A stretch of DNA of 64,000 nucleotides from NCBI RefSeq assembly GCF_007830635.1, contig NZ_VLLA01000011.1, forward strand, positions 1 to 64,000, given 5' to 3'. Below, one piece after another: positions 31,906-39,329 of the stretch. The DNA comes from Bradyrhizobium huanghuaihaiense (GTDB lineage: Bacteria > Pseudomonadota > Alphaproteobacteria > Rhizobiales > Xanthobacteraceae). The stretch's first letter is position 1, and each line of letters opens with the position of its first letter. A program made the position numbers and the translations under genes. Under the pieces are notes generated by a model. That model was not told the DNA's origin. It did no database searches and saw only the letters and a program-made list of their open reading frames with translations.

Positions 31906-32769
31906 ATGCAGGCTCTCTACGCACAGCTACTGGTGGGACTGATCAACGGCTCGTTCTACGCGTTGCTCAGTCTCGGGCTTGCCGTGATCTTCGGCATGCT
32001 CAACATCATCAACTTCGCCCATGGCGCGCTCTACATGATGGGCGCCTTCGTCGCCTATTTCCTCCTGAACCTCGGCGGCATCAATTACTGGTGGGCGTTG
32101 CTGCTGGCGCCGATCATCGTCGGCATCTTCGGCATGATCCTGGAGCGGACCATGCTGCAATGGCTGACCGGGCTCGACCATCTCTACGGCCTGCTCTTGA
32201 CCTTCGGCATCGCGCTGATCGTGCAGGGCGTGTTCCAGAACTATTTCGGCTCCTCCGGCCTGCCTTACGCCATTCCGGACCAGCTCAAGGGCGGCATGAA
32301 TCTCGGCTTCATGTTCCTGCCGATCTATCGCGGCTGGGTCGTCGTGTTCTCGCTGGTGGTGTGTCTTGCCACCTGGTTCCTGATCGAGAAGACGCAACTC
32401 GGCGCTTACCTGCGCGCCGCCACCGAAAACCCGACGCTGGTCCGCGCCTTCGGCATCAACGTGCCGCGCATGATCACGCTGACCTACGGTCTCGGCGTCG
32501 GCCTTGCGGCGCTCGCCGGCGTGCTCTCGGCGCCGATCAACCAGGTGCGCCCGCTGATGGGCGCCGACCTCATCATCGTCGTGTTCGCCGTGGTGGTGAT
32601 CGGCGGCATGGGATCGATCATGGGCTCCATCATCACCGGCTTCGCGCTCGGTGTGATCGAGGGCCTGACCAAGTATTTCTACCCCGAGGCCTCCAACACC
32701 GTCGTGTTCGTGCTGATGGTGCTGGTGCTGCTGGTGAAGCCAACGGGATTGACGGGAAGGGCGGCCTGA
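31906..32769 (+). CDS. livH: LIV-type ABC transporter permease (LivH)
   Basis: 287 aa with about eight hydrophobic helices: 'LYAQLLVGLINGSFYALLSL' at the N-terminus, 'GMLNIINFAHGALYMMGAF' (about 36-54, the conserved NFAHG motif), and 'ADLIIVVFAVVVIGGMGSIM' with the EAA-like loop near 220-240. It forms the membrane channel with LivM, whose gene begins one base after its stop. The first gene after the attenuator hairpin. Confidence 0.92.
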   Translation: MQALYAQLLVGLINGSFYALLSLGLAVIFGMLNIINFAHGALYMMGAFVAYFLLNLGGINYWWALLLAPIIVGIFGMILERTMLQWLTGLDHLYGLLLTFGIALIVQGVFQNYFGSSGLPYAIPDQLKGGMNLGFMFLPIYRGWVVVFSLVVCLATWFLIEKTQLGAYLRAATENPTLVRAFGINVPRMITLTYGLGVGLAALAGVLSAPINQVRPLMGADLIIVVFAVVVIGGMGSIMGSIITGFALGVIEGLTKYFYPEASNTVVFVLMVLVLLVKPTGLTGRAA

Positions 32770-32770
32770 T

Positions 32771-33739
32771 ATGACAACCCTGACGGACGATACGCTGCGT
32801 GCGACACCGCGTGCGATGCGCGACGAGATGATCGTATTCGTGGTGATGGCGCTGCTGCTGGCGGCGGTGCCATTCACCGGGGTCTATCCGTTCTTCGTGA
32901 TGCAGGCGCTGTGCTTTGCGCTGCTTGCCTGCGCCTTCAATCTTCTGATCGGCTATGGCGGCCTGCTGTCGTTCGGCCACGCGATGTTCCTGGGGACCGC
33001 CGGCTACTGCAGCGCGCATGCGCTGAAGGTGTGGGGGCTGCCGCCGGAGCTCGGCATCCTCGTCGGCGTTGCCGCGGCTTTCGCGCTCTCGATCGTGACC
33101 GGCTACATCTCGATCCGCCGCCAGGGCATCTATTTCTCGATGATCACGCTGGCGCTGTCCCAGCTGCTGTACTTCATCTACCTCCAGGCCCCGTTCACCC
33201 ATGGTGAGGACGGCATCCAGGGCATTCCGCAGGGACACATGTTCGGCGTCCTCGATCTGTCCAAGCCGACGGTCCTGTACTATGTCGTGCTGGCTGGCTT
33301 CCTCGCCGGGTTCCTGTTGATCTTCCGCATCATCAACTCGCCGTTTGGCGAGGTGCTGAAGTCGATCCGCGAGAACGAGCAGCGCGCCATCTCGCTGGGC
33401 TACCGGACCGACCAGTACAAGTTTCTGGCCTTCGTCCTGTCCGGCACGCTGGCGGGCTTCGCCGGATCGCTGAAGGTGTTCGTGGCCCAGAATGCCTCGC
33501 TCACCGACGTGCATTGGTCGATGTCGGGCGAGGTCGTGCTGATGACGCTGGTCGGCGGGCTCGGTACCATCTTCGGCCCCGTGGTCGGCGCCTTCGTAAT
33601 CATCGCCATGCAGCAATATCTGGCGAGCTTCGGCCAGTGGGTGACGGTGATCCAGGGCTCGATCTTCGTGATCTGCGTTCTCACCTTCCGCCGCGGCGTC
33701 ATCGGTGAAATCGCGCATTACTTCCGGCGGTCGCTCTAA
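32771..33739 (+). CDS. livM: LIV-type ABC transporter permease (LivM)
   Basis: 322 aa, about nine helices. The conserved 'GYGGLLSFGHAMFLGTAGYC' is near 58-77, and 'GEVVLMTLVGGLGTIFGPVVGA' near 253-274 contains the ATPase-contact loop. 'IRENEQRAISLGYRT' precedes it, as in other LivM. Last gene of the operon; 156 bases then lead to the DUF47-pit operon. Confidence 0.92.
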   Translation: MTTLTDDTLRATPRAMRDEMIVFVVMALLLAAVPFTGVYPFFVMQALCFALLACAFNLLIGYGGLLSFGHAMFLGTAGYCSAHALKVWGLPPELGILVGVAAAFALSIVTGYISIRRQGIYFSMITLALSQLLYFIYLQAPFTHGEDGIQGIPQGHMFGVLDLSKPTVLYYVVLAGFLAGFLLIFRIINSPFGEVLKSIRENEQRAISLGYRTDQYKFLAFVLSGTLAGFAGSLKVFVAQNASLTDVHWSMSGEVVLMTLVGGLGTIFGPVVGAFVIIAMQQYLASFGQWVTVIQGSIFVICVLTFRRGVIGEIAHYFRRSL

Positions 33740-33836
33740 GTAATTGATTTGACGGAATATTGTCTGCTTCTTGAAAGCGGTGGATGATCCGGCTCCGCGG
33801 GCGTGAGGTGGCACGCGCGCGGATCGAAAATGGTCT

Positions 33837-33854
33837 ATGACAGTTTTGTGACGG
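33837..33854 (-). promoter_or_regulatory. Candidate Pho box upstream of DUF47-pit
   Basis: On the minus strand it reads CCGTCAC-AAAA-CTGTCAT, two 7-base direct repeats with a 4-base A-rich spacer; 12 of 14 repeat positions match the PhoB consensus CTGTCAT. It lies 42 bases upstream of the DUF47 start, on the strand opposite the gene. In Sinorhizobium the homologous orfA-pit operon is repressed by PhoB under phosphate starvation. Confidence 0.65.
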
Positions 33855-33895
33855 CCCATCCGGGCCGGGCCATTTCCAACCGGTAGCCTGTCCCC

Positions 33896-34540
33896 ATGAT
33901 GCGATGGTTTCGCGCGTTCCTGCCCAAGGAAGAACGGTTCTTCGACCTGTTCGACCGCCATGCCCAGACCGTGATCCAGGGCGCGATCGCGCTCCAGGGC
34001 GTGCTCAACGGGGGCGAGGAGACGCCGGTCTATTGCCAGCGCGTCAACCAGTTCGAGAACGATGCCGACAACATCACCCGCGAGGTGCTGACGGCGGTGC
34101 GCCGCACCTTCATCACCCCGTTCGATCGCGGCGACATCAAGAATCTCATCACCTCGATGGACGATGCCATCGACCAGATGCAGCAGACGGCCAAGGCCGT
34201 GATGCTGTTCGAGGTCCGCGCCTTCGAGCCGCCGATGCGGGAGATCGGCGCGCTTCTGATCGAATGCGCCAATCTGGTCGGCCGGGCGCTGCCGCTGATG
34301 CAGTCGATTGGCCCGAACGTCGCCATGCTGACCGCGATCACGGAAGAGCTGACCAAGCTCGAGGGCCGGGTCGACGATCTCCACGACATCGGGCTGAAGG
34401 AGCTGTTCCTGAAGCATCGCGACGGCAACGCGATGGATTTCATCGTCGGCGCCGAGATCTACGACCACCTCGAGAAGGTGGCCGACCGCTTCGATGACGT
34501 CGCGAACGAGATCAACAGCATCGTCATCGAGCAAGTGTAG
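33896..34540 (+). CDS. DUF47-family protein (PhoU-like regulator of Pit)
   Basis: 214 aa, all helical, PhoU-like. 'YCQRVNQFENDADNITREVLT' (about 45-65) contains the E/D-rich metal-binding motif typical of PhoU/DUF47, and a second 'HDIGLKELFLKH...EIYDHLEKVADRFDDVANE' set is near the C-terminus. It corresponds to S. meliloti OrfA, encoded just upstream of Pit, and probably modulates Pit activity or phosphate signalling. The pit gene begins twelve bases after its stop. Confidence 0.9.
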   Translation: MMRWFRAFLPKEERFFDLFDRHAQTVIQGAIALQGVLNGGEETPVYCQRVNQFENDADNITREVLTAVRRTFITPFDRGDIKNLITSMDDAIDQMQQTAKAVMLFEVRAFEPPMREIGALLIECANLVGRALPLMQSIGPNVAMLTAITEELTKLEGRVDDLHDIGLKELFLKHRDGNAMDFIVGAEIYDHLEKVADRFDDVANEINSIVIEQV

Positions 34541-34552
34541 GGCAGGGCTGCT

Positions 34553-35560
34553 GTGGATGCTGCGTTGGGTGTTCCCGTCCTGGTCGGACTGATCGCCGTC
34601 GCGCTGCTGTTCGACTTCCTGAACGGCCTGCACGACGCCGCCAATTCGATCGCGACCATCGTGTCGACCCGCGTGTTGCGGCCGCAATTCGCGGTGTTCT
34701 GGGCCGCGTTCTTCAATTTCGTCGCCTTCATGGTGTTCGGCCTGCATGTCGCCCAGACCATCGGCACCGGCATCATCGATCCCTCGATCGTCGATGCCCA
34801 GGTGATCTTCGCCGCTCTCGTCGGCGCCATCGTCTGGAACCTCGTGACCTGGGCGCTCGGCATCCCGTCCTCGTCCTCGCACGCGCTGATCGGCGGCCTC
34901 GTCGGCGGCGGCATGGCCAAGGCGGGGATTTCGGCGGCGGTGTGGAGCGGATTGTCCAAGACGGTGCTGGCGATCGTGCTGTCGCCGCTGGTCGGCTTCC
35001 TGCTCGCGATGATGCTGGTTGCGATCGTGTCCTGGGCCTCGGTGCGCTCGACGCCCTTTGCCGTGGATCGCGCCTTCCGCATCCTGCAATTCGCCTCCGC
35101 CTCGCTCTATTCGCTCGGCCATGGCGGCAATGACGCGCAGAAGACCATGGGCATCATCGCCGTGCTGCTCTATTCGCAAGGCCATCTCGGCAGCGAGTTC
35201 TCGGTGCCGTTCTGGGTGGTGCTGTCCTGCCAGGCGGCGATGGCGCTGGGCACGCTGATGGGCGGCTGGCGCATCGTCCGCACCATGGGCCTGCGCATCA
35301 CCAAGCTGACGCCGATGCAGGGTTTTTGCGCCGAAACGGGCGGCGCGGTGACCCTGTTCATGGCGACCTTCCTCGGGGTTCCCGTCTCGACCACCCACAC
35401 CATCACCGGCGCCATCGTCGGTGTCGGCGCGGCCCGCCGCGTCTCGGCCGTGCGCTGGAACGTCGCAAGCTCGATCGTCTATGCCTGGGTGATCACGATT
35501 CCGGCCTCGGCCATCGTGGCCGCGCTGACTTGGTGGGCGGTCAGGATCTTCGTCAGGTGA
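34553..35560 (+). CDS. pit: Low-affinity inorganic phosphate transporter Pit
   Basis: 335 aa from a GTG at 34553. It has the PiT duplicated signature: 'FLNGLHDAANSIATIVSTRVL' near 22-42 and, in the second half, 'SLGHGGNDAQKTMGIIAVLL' near 183-202. It imports metal-phosphate with protons when phosphate is plentiful. Co-transcribed with DUF47. Its stop overlaps the convergent sugE stop by eight bases. Confidence 0.94.
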   Translation: MDAALGVPVLVGLIAVALLFDFLNGLHDAANSIATIVSTRVLRPQFAVFWAAFFNFVAFMVFGLHVAQTIGTGIIDPSIVDAQVIFAALVGAIVWNLVTWALGIPSSSSHALIGGLVGGGMAKAGISAAVWSGLSKTVLAIVLSPLVGFLLAMMLVAIVSWASVRSTPFAVDRAFRILQFASASLYSLGHGGNDAQKTMGIIAVLLYSQGHLGSEFSVPFWVVLSCQAAMALGTLMGGWRIVRTMGLRITKLTPMQGFCAETGGAVTLFMATFLGVPVSTTHTITGAIVGVGAARRVSAVRWNVASSIVYAWVITIPASAIVAALTWWAVRIFVR

Positions 35561-35867
35561 CGAGCTTCAACCCGACGATGCCGGCGACGATCAGTCCGAT
35601 GCTGGCGAGGCGGAAGGCCGTGGCCGGCTCCCCGAACAGGAAGATGCCGAGCGTTGCGGTGCCGACCGCGCCGATCCCGGTCCAGACCGCATAGGCGGTC
35701 CCGACCGGCAGCGATTTGAGCGCGACCCCGAGCAGGATGACGCTGCCGGCCATCGCCGCGAGCGTGATGACGGAGGGAACAAGCCTGGAAAAACCCTCGG
35801 TGTATTTCAGGCCGATCGCCCAGGTGATCTCGAGAAGACCGGCGACGAACAGGATGCTCCAGGCCAT
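35553..35867 (-). CDS. sugE: SMR-family guanidinium exporter SugE/Gdx
   Basis: 104 aa, four helices, ATG at 35867 with GGAGGG five bases upstream. The sequence follows SugE closely: 'MAWSILFVAGLLEITWAIGL' with the central E13, 'KYTEGFSRLVPSVIT', 'LKSLPVGTAYAVWTGIGAVG' (about 50-69, the Gdx-type GTAYAVWTG). Gdx proteins exchange guanidinium for protons, and many are controlled by guanidine riboswitches. A two-hairpin guanidine-II element sits directly upstream, which settles the functional assignment more than homology alone. Confidence 0.93.
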   Translation of the reverse strand: MAWSILFVAGLLEITWAIGLKYTEGFSRLVPSVITLAAMAGSVILLGVALKSLPVGTAYAVWTGIGAVGTATLGIFLFGEPATAFRLASIGLIVAGIVGLKLVT

Positions 35868-35940
35868 GACGACCCTCCATTCACGGCAGGGTCGTCCCCG
35901 CGGCTGATATGCTGGTGGGATAGGAGGGCCGTCCCTCCCA
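35868..35940 (-). ncRNA. Guanidine-II riboswitch (mini-ykkC) controlling sugE
   Basis: Read on the minus strand: hairpin 1, GGAGGG-ACGG-CCCTCC (35938-35923); a 21-base linker; hairpin 2, GCGGGG-ACGA-CCCTGC (35901-35886); then the ribosome site and ATG of sugE. Two GC hairpins each with an ACGR loop are the defining pattern of this class. The loop and 3' arm of hairpin 2 (GACGACCCT, 35896-35888) is perfectly complementary to AGGGTCGTC (35876-35868), covering the ribosome site. So without guanidine the site is paired; with guanidine hairpin 2 forms and frees it. The structure is seen; the switch is known for the class. Confidence 0.9.
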
Positions 35941-36026
35941 TCGGCCGATATGGGGCTGGCCGAGGGGCTCCGCAATCACCAAATCGGGCTTGATCAGGCC
36001 CATTTTCCCTGCCAAACGCTCCCGCC

Positions 36027-37649
36027 ATGTCCGACATCGCCACCACCACAGCCGAATCGCCGGCCCGTTCCCCGCTTGCCACCGAGGTGGCGCGGCGGCG
36101 GACCTTTGCGATCATCTCCCACCCCGACGCCGGCAAGACCACGCTGACCGAGAAGCTGCTGCTGTTCGGCGGCGCCATCAACCTCGCCGGTCAGGTCAAG
36201 GCCAAGGGCGAGCGGCGCAACACGCGTTCGGACTGGATGAAGATCGAGCGTGAGCGCGGCATCTCGGTCGTGACCTCGGTCATGACCTTCGAGTTCGAGG
36301 GCCTCGTGTTCAACCTGCTGGACACGCCGGGTCACGAGGACTTTTCGGAAGACACCTATCGCACGCTCACCGCGGTTGACTCCGCCGTGATGGTGATCGA
36401 CGCCGCCAAGGGCATCGAGGCGCGCACGCGAAAGCTGTTCGAGGTGTGCCGTCTGCGCGACATCCCGATCATCACCTTCATCAACAAGATGGACCGCGAG
36501 AGCCGCGACGTGTTCGAGCTGCTCGACGAGATCGAGAAGACGCTGGCGCTCGACACCACGCCGATGACCTGGCCGGTCGGCCGCGGCCGCGACTTCCTCG
36601 GCACCTACGACGTCGTCAACGGCGGCGTGCGTCTGCTCGAAGGCGGCGGCGCCAAGACCGGCGCGGCACAGCAGATCGAGATCGCCGAGCTCGCCAAGCT
36701 CAACGCCAATCTCGACGTCTCCGCGGTGAAGGACGAGCTCGAGCTCGTCACCGAGGCCTCGAAACCGTTCGAGCTCGGCGCATTCCGCGAGGGCCATCTG
36801 ACGCCGGTCTATTTCGGCAGCGCGCTGCGCAATTTCGGCGTCGGCGACTTGCTGGAAGGCCTCGGCAAATTCGCGCCCGAGCCGCGCGCGCAGGAGAGCG
36901 ACCAGCGCAAGGTCGAGGCCACCGATCCGCGCATGAGCGCCTTCGTGTTCAAGATCCAGGCCAACATGGATCCGAACCACCGCGACCGTATCGCCTTCGC
37001 GCGCCTGTGCTCGGGCAAGCTCAGCCGCGGCATGAAGGCGAAGCTGGTGCGCACCGGCAAGAGCATGCCGCTGTCGAGCCCGCAATTCTTCTTCGCGCAG
37101 GATCGTTCGGTTGCGGACGAAGCCTTTGCCGGCGACGTCGTCGGCATTCCCAATCACGGCACGCTGCGCATCGGCGACACGCTGACCGAGGGCGAGGATT
37201 TCACCTTCGTCGGTGTGCCGAGCTTCGCGCCGGAAATCGTCCGCCGCGTCCGTCTCACCGACGCGATGAAGGCGAAGAAGCTGAAGGAAGCGCTGCAGCA
37301 GATGTCGGAAGAGGGCGTGGTGCAGGTGTTCCGCCCGCGCGACGGCGCCCCGGCGCTGGTCGGCGTCGTCGGTGCGCTGCAGCTCGACGTGCTGAAGGCG
37401 CGCCTGGAGGCGGAATATTCGCTGCCGGTCGAGTTCGAGGTCAGCGAGTTCCAGCTGGCGCGCTGGGTCTCCTCGGACGATCGCAAGAAGCTCGACACTT
37501 TTATTGCCGCCAACACCTCGAGCATCGCCGACGATGTCGACGGCGATCCCGTGTATCTCGCCAGGAACGAGTTCTATCTCGGTTACACCAGGGAACGCGC
37601 CGAGGGTATCGAGTTCACCAACGTCAAGGACGTCAAGAAGAAGGGCTAG
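36027..37649 (+). CDS. prfC: Peptide chain release factor 3
   Basis: 540 aa, the family's full length. RF3 is a GTPase that removes RF1/RF2 from the ribosome after termination. G1 is 'HPDAGKTTLTEK' (about 32-43), the switch regions and 'DTPGHEDFSEDTYRTLTAVDS' (G3) near 93-113, 'NKMDRESRD' (G4) near 154-162; domains II and III follow. The 'GRGRDFLGTYD' region is RF3-specific. Divergent from sugE with the riboswitch in between. Ends just before a palindromic repeat. Confidence 0.95.
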   Translation: MSDIATTTAESPARSPLATEVARRRTFAIISHPDAGKTTLTEKLLLFGGAINLAGQVKAKGERRNTRSDWMKIERERGISVVTSVMTFEFEGLVFNLLDTPGHEDFSEDTYRTLTAVDSAVMVIDAAKGIEARTRKLFEVCRLRDIPIITFINKMDRESRDVFELLDEIEKTLALDTTPMTWPVGRGRDFLGTYDVVNGGVRLLEGGGAKTGAAQQIEIAELAKLNANLDVSAVKDELELVTEASKPFELGAFREGHLTPVYFGSALRNFGVGDLLEGLGKFAPEPRAQESDQRKVEATDPRMSAFVFKIQANMDPNHRDRIAFARLCSGKLSRGMKAKLVRTGKSMPLSSPQFFFAQDRSVADEAFAGDVVGIPNHGTLRIGDTLTEGEDFTFVGVPSFAPEIVRRVRLTDAMKAKKLKEALQQMSEEGVVQVFRPRDGAPALVGVVGALQLDVLKARLEAEYSLPVEFEVSEFQLARWVSSDDRKKLDTFIAANTSSIADDVDGDPVYLARNEFYLGYTRERAEGIEFTNVKDVKKKG

Positions 37650-37703
37650 GGTGCCGCTGCGCCCACCGCCGCGCGGGCACACACTGCGCAGCCACACCCT
37701 CCG

Positions 37704-37809
37704 CTGTCATGCCCCGGCTTGACCGGGGCATCCAGTACGCCGCAGCCCATCGATTCAATCACTGCCGTCTCGGAGTACTGGGTCGCCCGGTCAAGCCGGG
37801 CGACGACAG
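37704..37809. repeat. Palindromic intergenic repeat (type 3)
   Basis: CTGTCATGCCCCGGCTTGAC at 37704 is paired with the inverse stretch ending GCCGGGCGACGACAG at 37809; 'GTACGC' and 'GAGTAC' add an inner pairing. Each arm also contains its own small hairpin (GCCCCGG...CCGGGGC). It lies 55 bases after prfC. Confidence 0.75.
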
Positions 37810-37901
37810 TGTGCCTGAACGCAAGCATGTGAACGATCGGAGGCTTGACGTCATCGGGGGCAATGCCACGTTTCAGCTAAGGGACCCTGTGAGTTCGCAG
37901 C

Positions 37902-38480
37902 ATGTGGCGTATCATCCTGGTTTTTCTCCTGCTGACGATCTCGACGATCGCCGCCGATGCGCAGCGACGCCAGATCAATCCGATTCCGTTTGCGCACGAG
38001 CCGTGCAGCGTGCTCGACTATCGGCCGTGCACGCCGTACTATTGCAGTCCCCTCGAGCCCGGCCCCTGCATTCCCGAGATCGATTACCCCTACGGCCAGA
38101 ACCTCCAGCTCACGATCGAGAGCGTTCCGTCCGAGGCCGATCGCGCAAAATACCAGAAGCCGGATCACGATCTCGACACGATCGGCGACCTCTTCGCCGA
38201 GCTGCGCACCTGCTGGTCGCCGCCGGCGGACAATGCGCGGGCGGGCATGCAGATGGCGGTACGCTTCAGCTTCAACAAGGCTGGCGGCCTGATCGGCCCG
38301 CCGCGCTTGACCTTTGCGACCGCGGGCGTGCCGGCCGCCACCCGCACGACTTATCTTGACGCGATCAATTCATCGCTGAAAGCCTGCCTGCCGCTGAAAT
38401 TCACCAGCGGCCTCGGTGGTGCCCTGGCCGGCCGACCGATCGCGATCCGCTACGTCGATAACAGGGAGCTCGGAAAGTAG
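37902..38480 (+). CDS. Secreted hypothetical protein with TonB-C-like C-terminal region
   Basis: 192 aa. A signal peptide covers about 1-20 ('IILVFLLLTISTIAADA'). A Cys/Pro-rich segment follows (C35, C43, C48, C56 in 'CSVLDYRPCTPYYCSPL...PCIPE'), likely disulfide-bonded in the periplasm. The C-terminal 90 residues ('MQMAVRFSFNKAGGLIGPPRL', 'INSSLKACLPLKF') resemble the TonB C-terminal/TolA fold found in many rhizobial exported proteins. No specific function assigned. Confidence 0.72.
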   Translation: MWRIILVFLLLTISTIAADAQRRQINPIPFAHEPCSVLDYRPCTPYYCSPLEPGPCIPEIDYPYGQNLQLTIESVPSEADRAKYQKPDHDLDTIGDLFAELRTCWSPPADNARAGMQMAVRFSFNKAGGLIGPPRLTFATAGVPAATRTTYLDAINSSLKACLPLKFTSGLGGALAGRPIAIRYVDNRELGK

Positions 38481-38489
38481 CTCTATCCG

Positions 38490-38604
38490 CTCATCCTGAG
38501 GAGCGCGTTCTTCACGCGCGTCTCGAAGGATGAAAGGCCACGCTGTCGCGACAGCCGGGCCTGCATGGTTCGAGACGCGAAGGGCGCGCTCCTCACCATG
38601 AGGG
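38490..38604. repeat. Palindromic intergenic repeat (type 4)
   Basis: CTCATCCTGAGGAGCGCG (38490) pairs with CGCGCTCCTCACCATGAGG (to 38604), and CGCGTCTCGAAGGATG with CATGGTTCGAGACGCG inside, giving a long imperfect hairpin right after the secreted protein's stop. Contains the 'TCATCCTGAGGAGC' signature seen widely in Bradyrhizobium. Confidence 0.75.
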
Positions 38605-38675
38605 GGTGAGAGAGTTGCGACCATCGGCCAATCGATGATACCTCAGGGGCGGGGGCTGCTTGAGGGGAGGATGTC

Positions 38676-39260
38676 ATGGGTCTGCTGGTCATGATCCTGG
38701 GGCTGGTGCTGTTTTTCGCGGCCCATGTTTTCACCACGAAACGCGAGGCGCGCGCGCAGGCCATCGCTAGGCTGGGCGAGGGGACCTACAAGCTCCTCTA
38801 CGCAGTGGTCTCGCTTGCGGGACTGGCGCTGATCATCTGGGGCTTTTCCCATTATCGCAGCTCCGGCTGGATCGACGTCTGGTACCCGCCGAAGGCGCTC
38901 AAGCACATCACGCTCGCGCTGATGCTGCCCGCCGTCATCCTGGTGGTCGCCTCCTATTTGCGCGGCCGCATCTATGCGACGCTGAAGCATCCGATGCTGG
39001 CCGGCATCAAGCTGTGGGCGGCGGCGCATCTGCTCGCCAATGGCGACCTCGGCTCGATCATCCTGTTCGGCTCGTTCCTGGGCTGGGCGGTCTATGACCG
39101 CATCTCGCTGAAGCATCGCAAGGATGCCGGCGGCCCGCCGATTCCGGTCGGCGGCGTCACCAATGATCTGATCGCGGTTGCCGTCGGCGTCGTTGCCTAT
39201 CTGGCGCTGGCCTTTGCGTTCCATCCCGTCGTGATCGGTGTTCCCGTCGTGGGGGTCTAG
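38676..39260 (+). CDS. NnrU-family membrane protein
   Basis: 194 aa, about six hydrophobic segments ('LVMILGLVLFFAAHVFTT' first). It carries the NnrU family pattern: 'YKLLYAVVSLAGLALIIWGF', 'WYPPKALKHITLALMLPAVI' and 'KHPMLAGIKLWAAAHLLANG' near 103-122. NnrU was named from a denitrification locus; related MnrU/ZDS domains occur in isoprenoid or heme-related membrane proteins. No nitrogen-oxide genes are nearby, so its role here is unclear. Confidence 0.85.
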   Translation: MGLLVMILGLVLFFAAHVFTTKREARAQAIARLGEGTYKLLYAVVSLAGLALIIWGFSHYRSSGWIDVWYPPKALKHITLALMLPAVILVVASYLRGRIYATLKHPMLAGIKLWAAAHLLANGDLGSIILFGSFLGWAVYDRISLKHRKDAGGPPIPVGGVTNDLIAVAVGVVAYLALAFAFHPVVIGVPVVGV

Positions 39261-39329
39261 CCGATCAGCGCAAGACAGCTCGGCATGCCCGTGCGCGGAA
39301 GGTGACAAAGCAACAAGCCGAGGCCTCCG

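Noticed and set aside
32633..35398. 921-codon minus-strand open frame opposite livM, DUF47 and pit
   Set aside because: Composed of low-complexity Arg/His/Asp text typical of antisense frames in GC-rich genes; both strands cannot code, and the plus strand holds three recognised genes.
35994..37697. 567-codon minus-strand open frame opposite prfC
   Set aside because: Shadow frame; prfC is complete and conserved on the plus strand.
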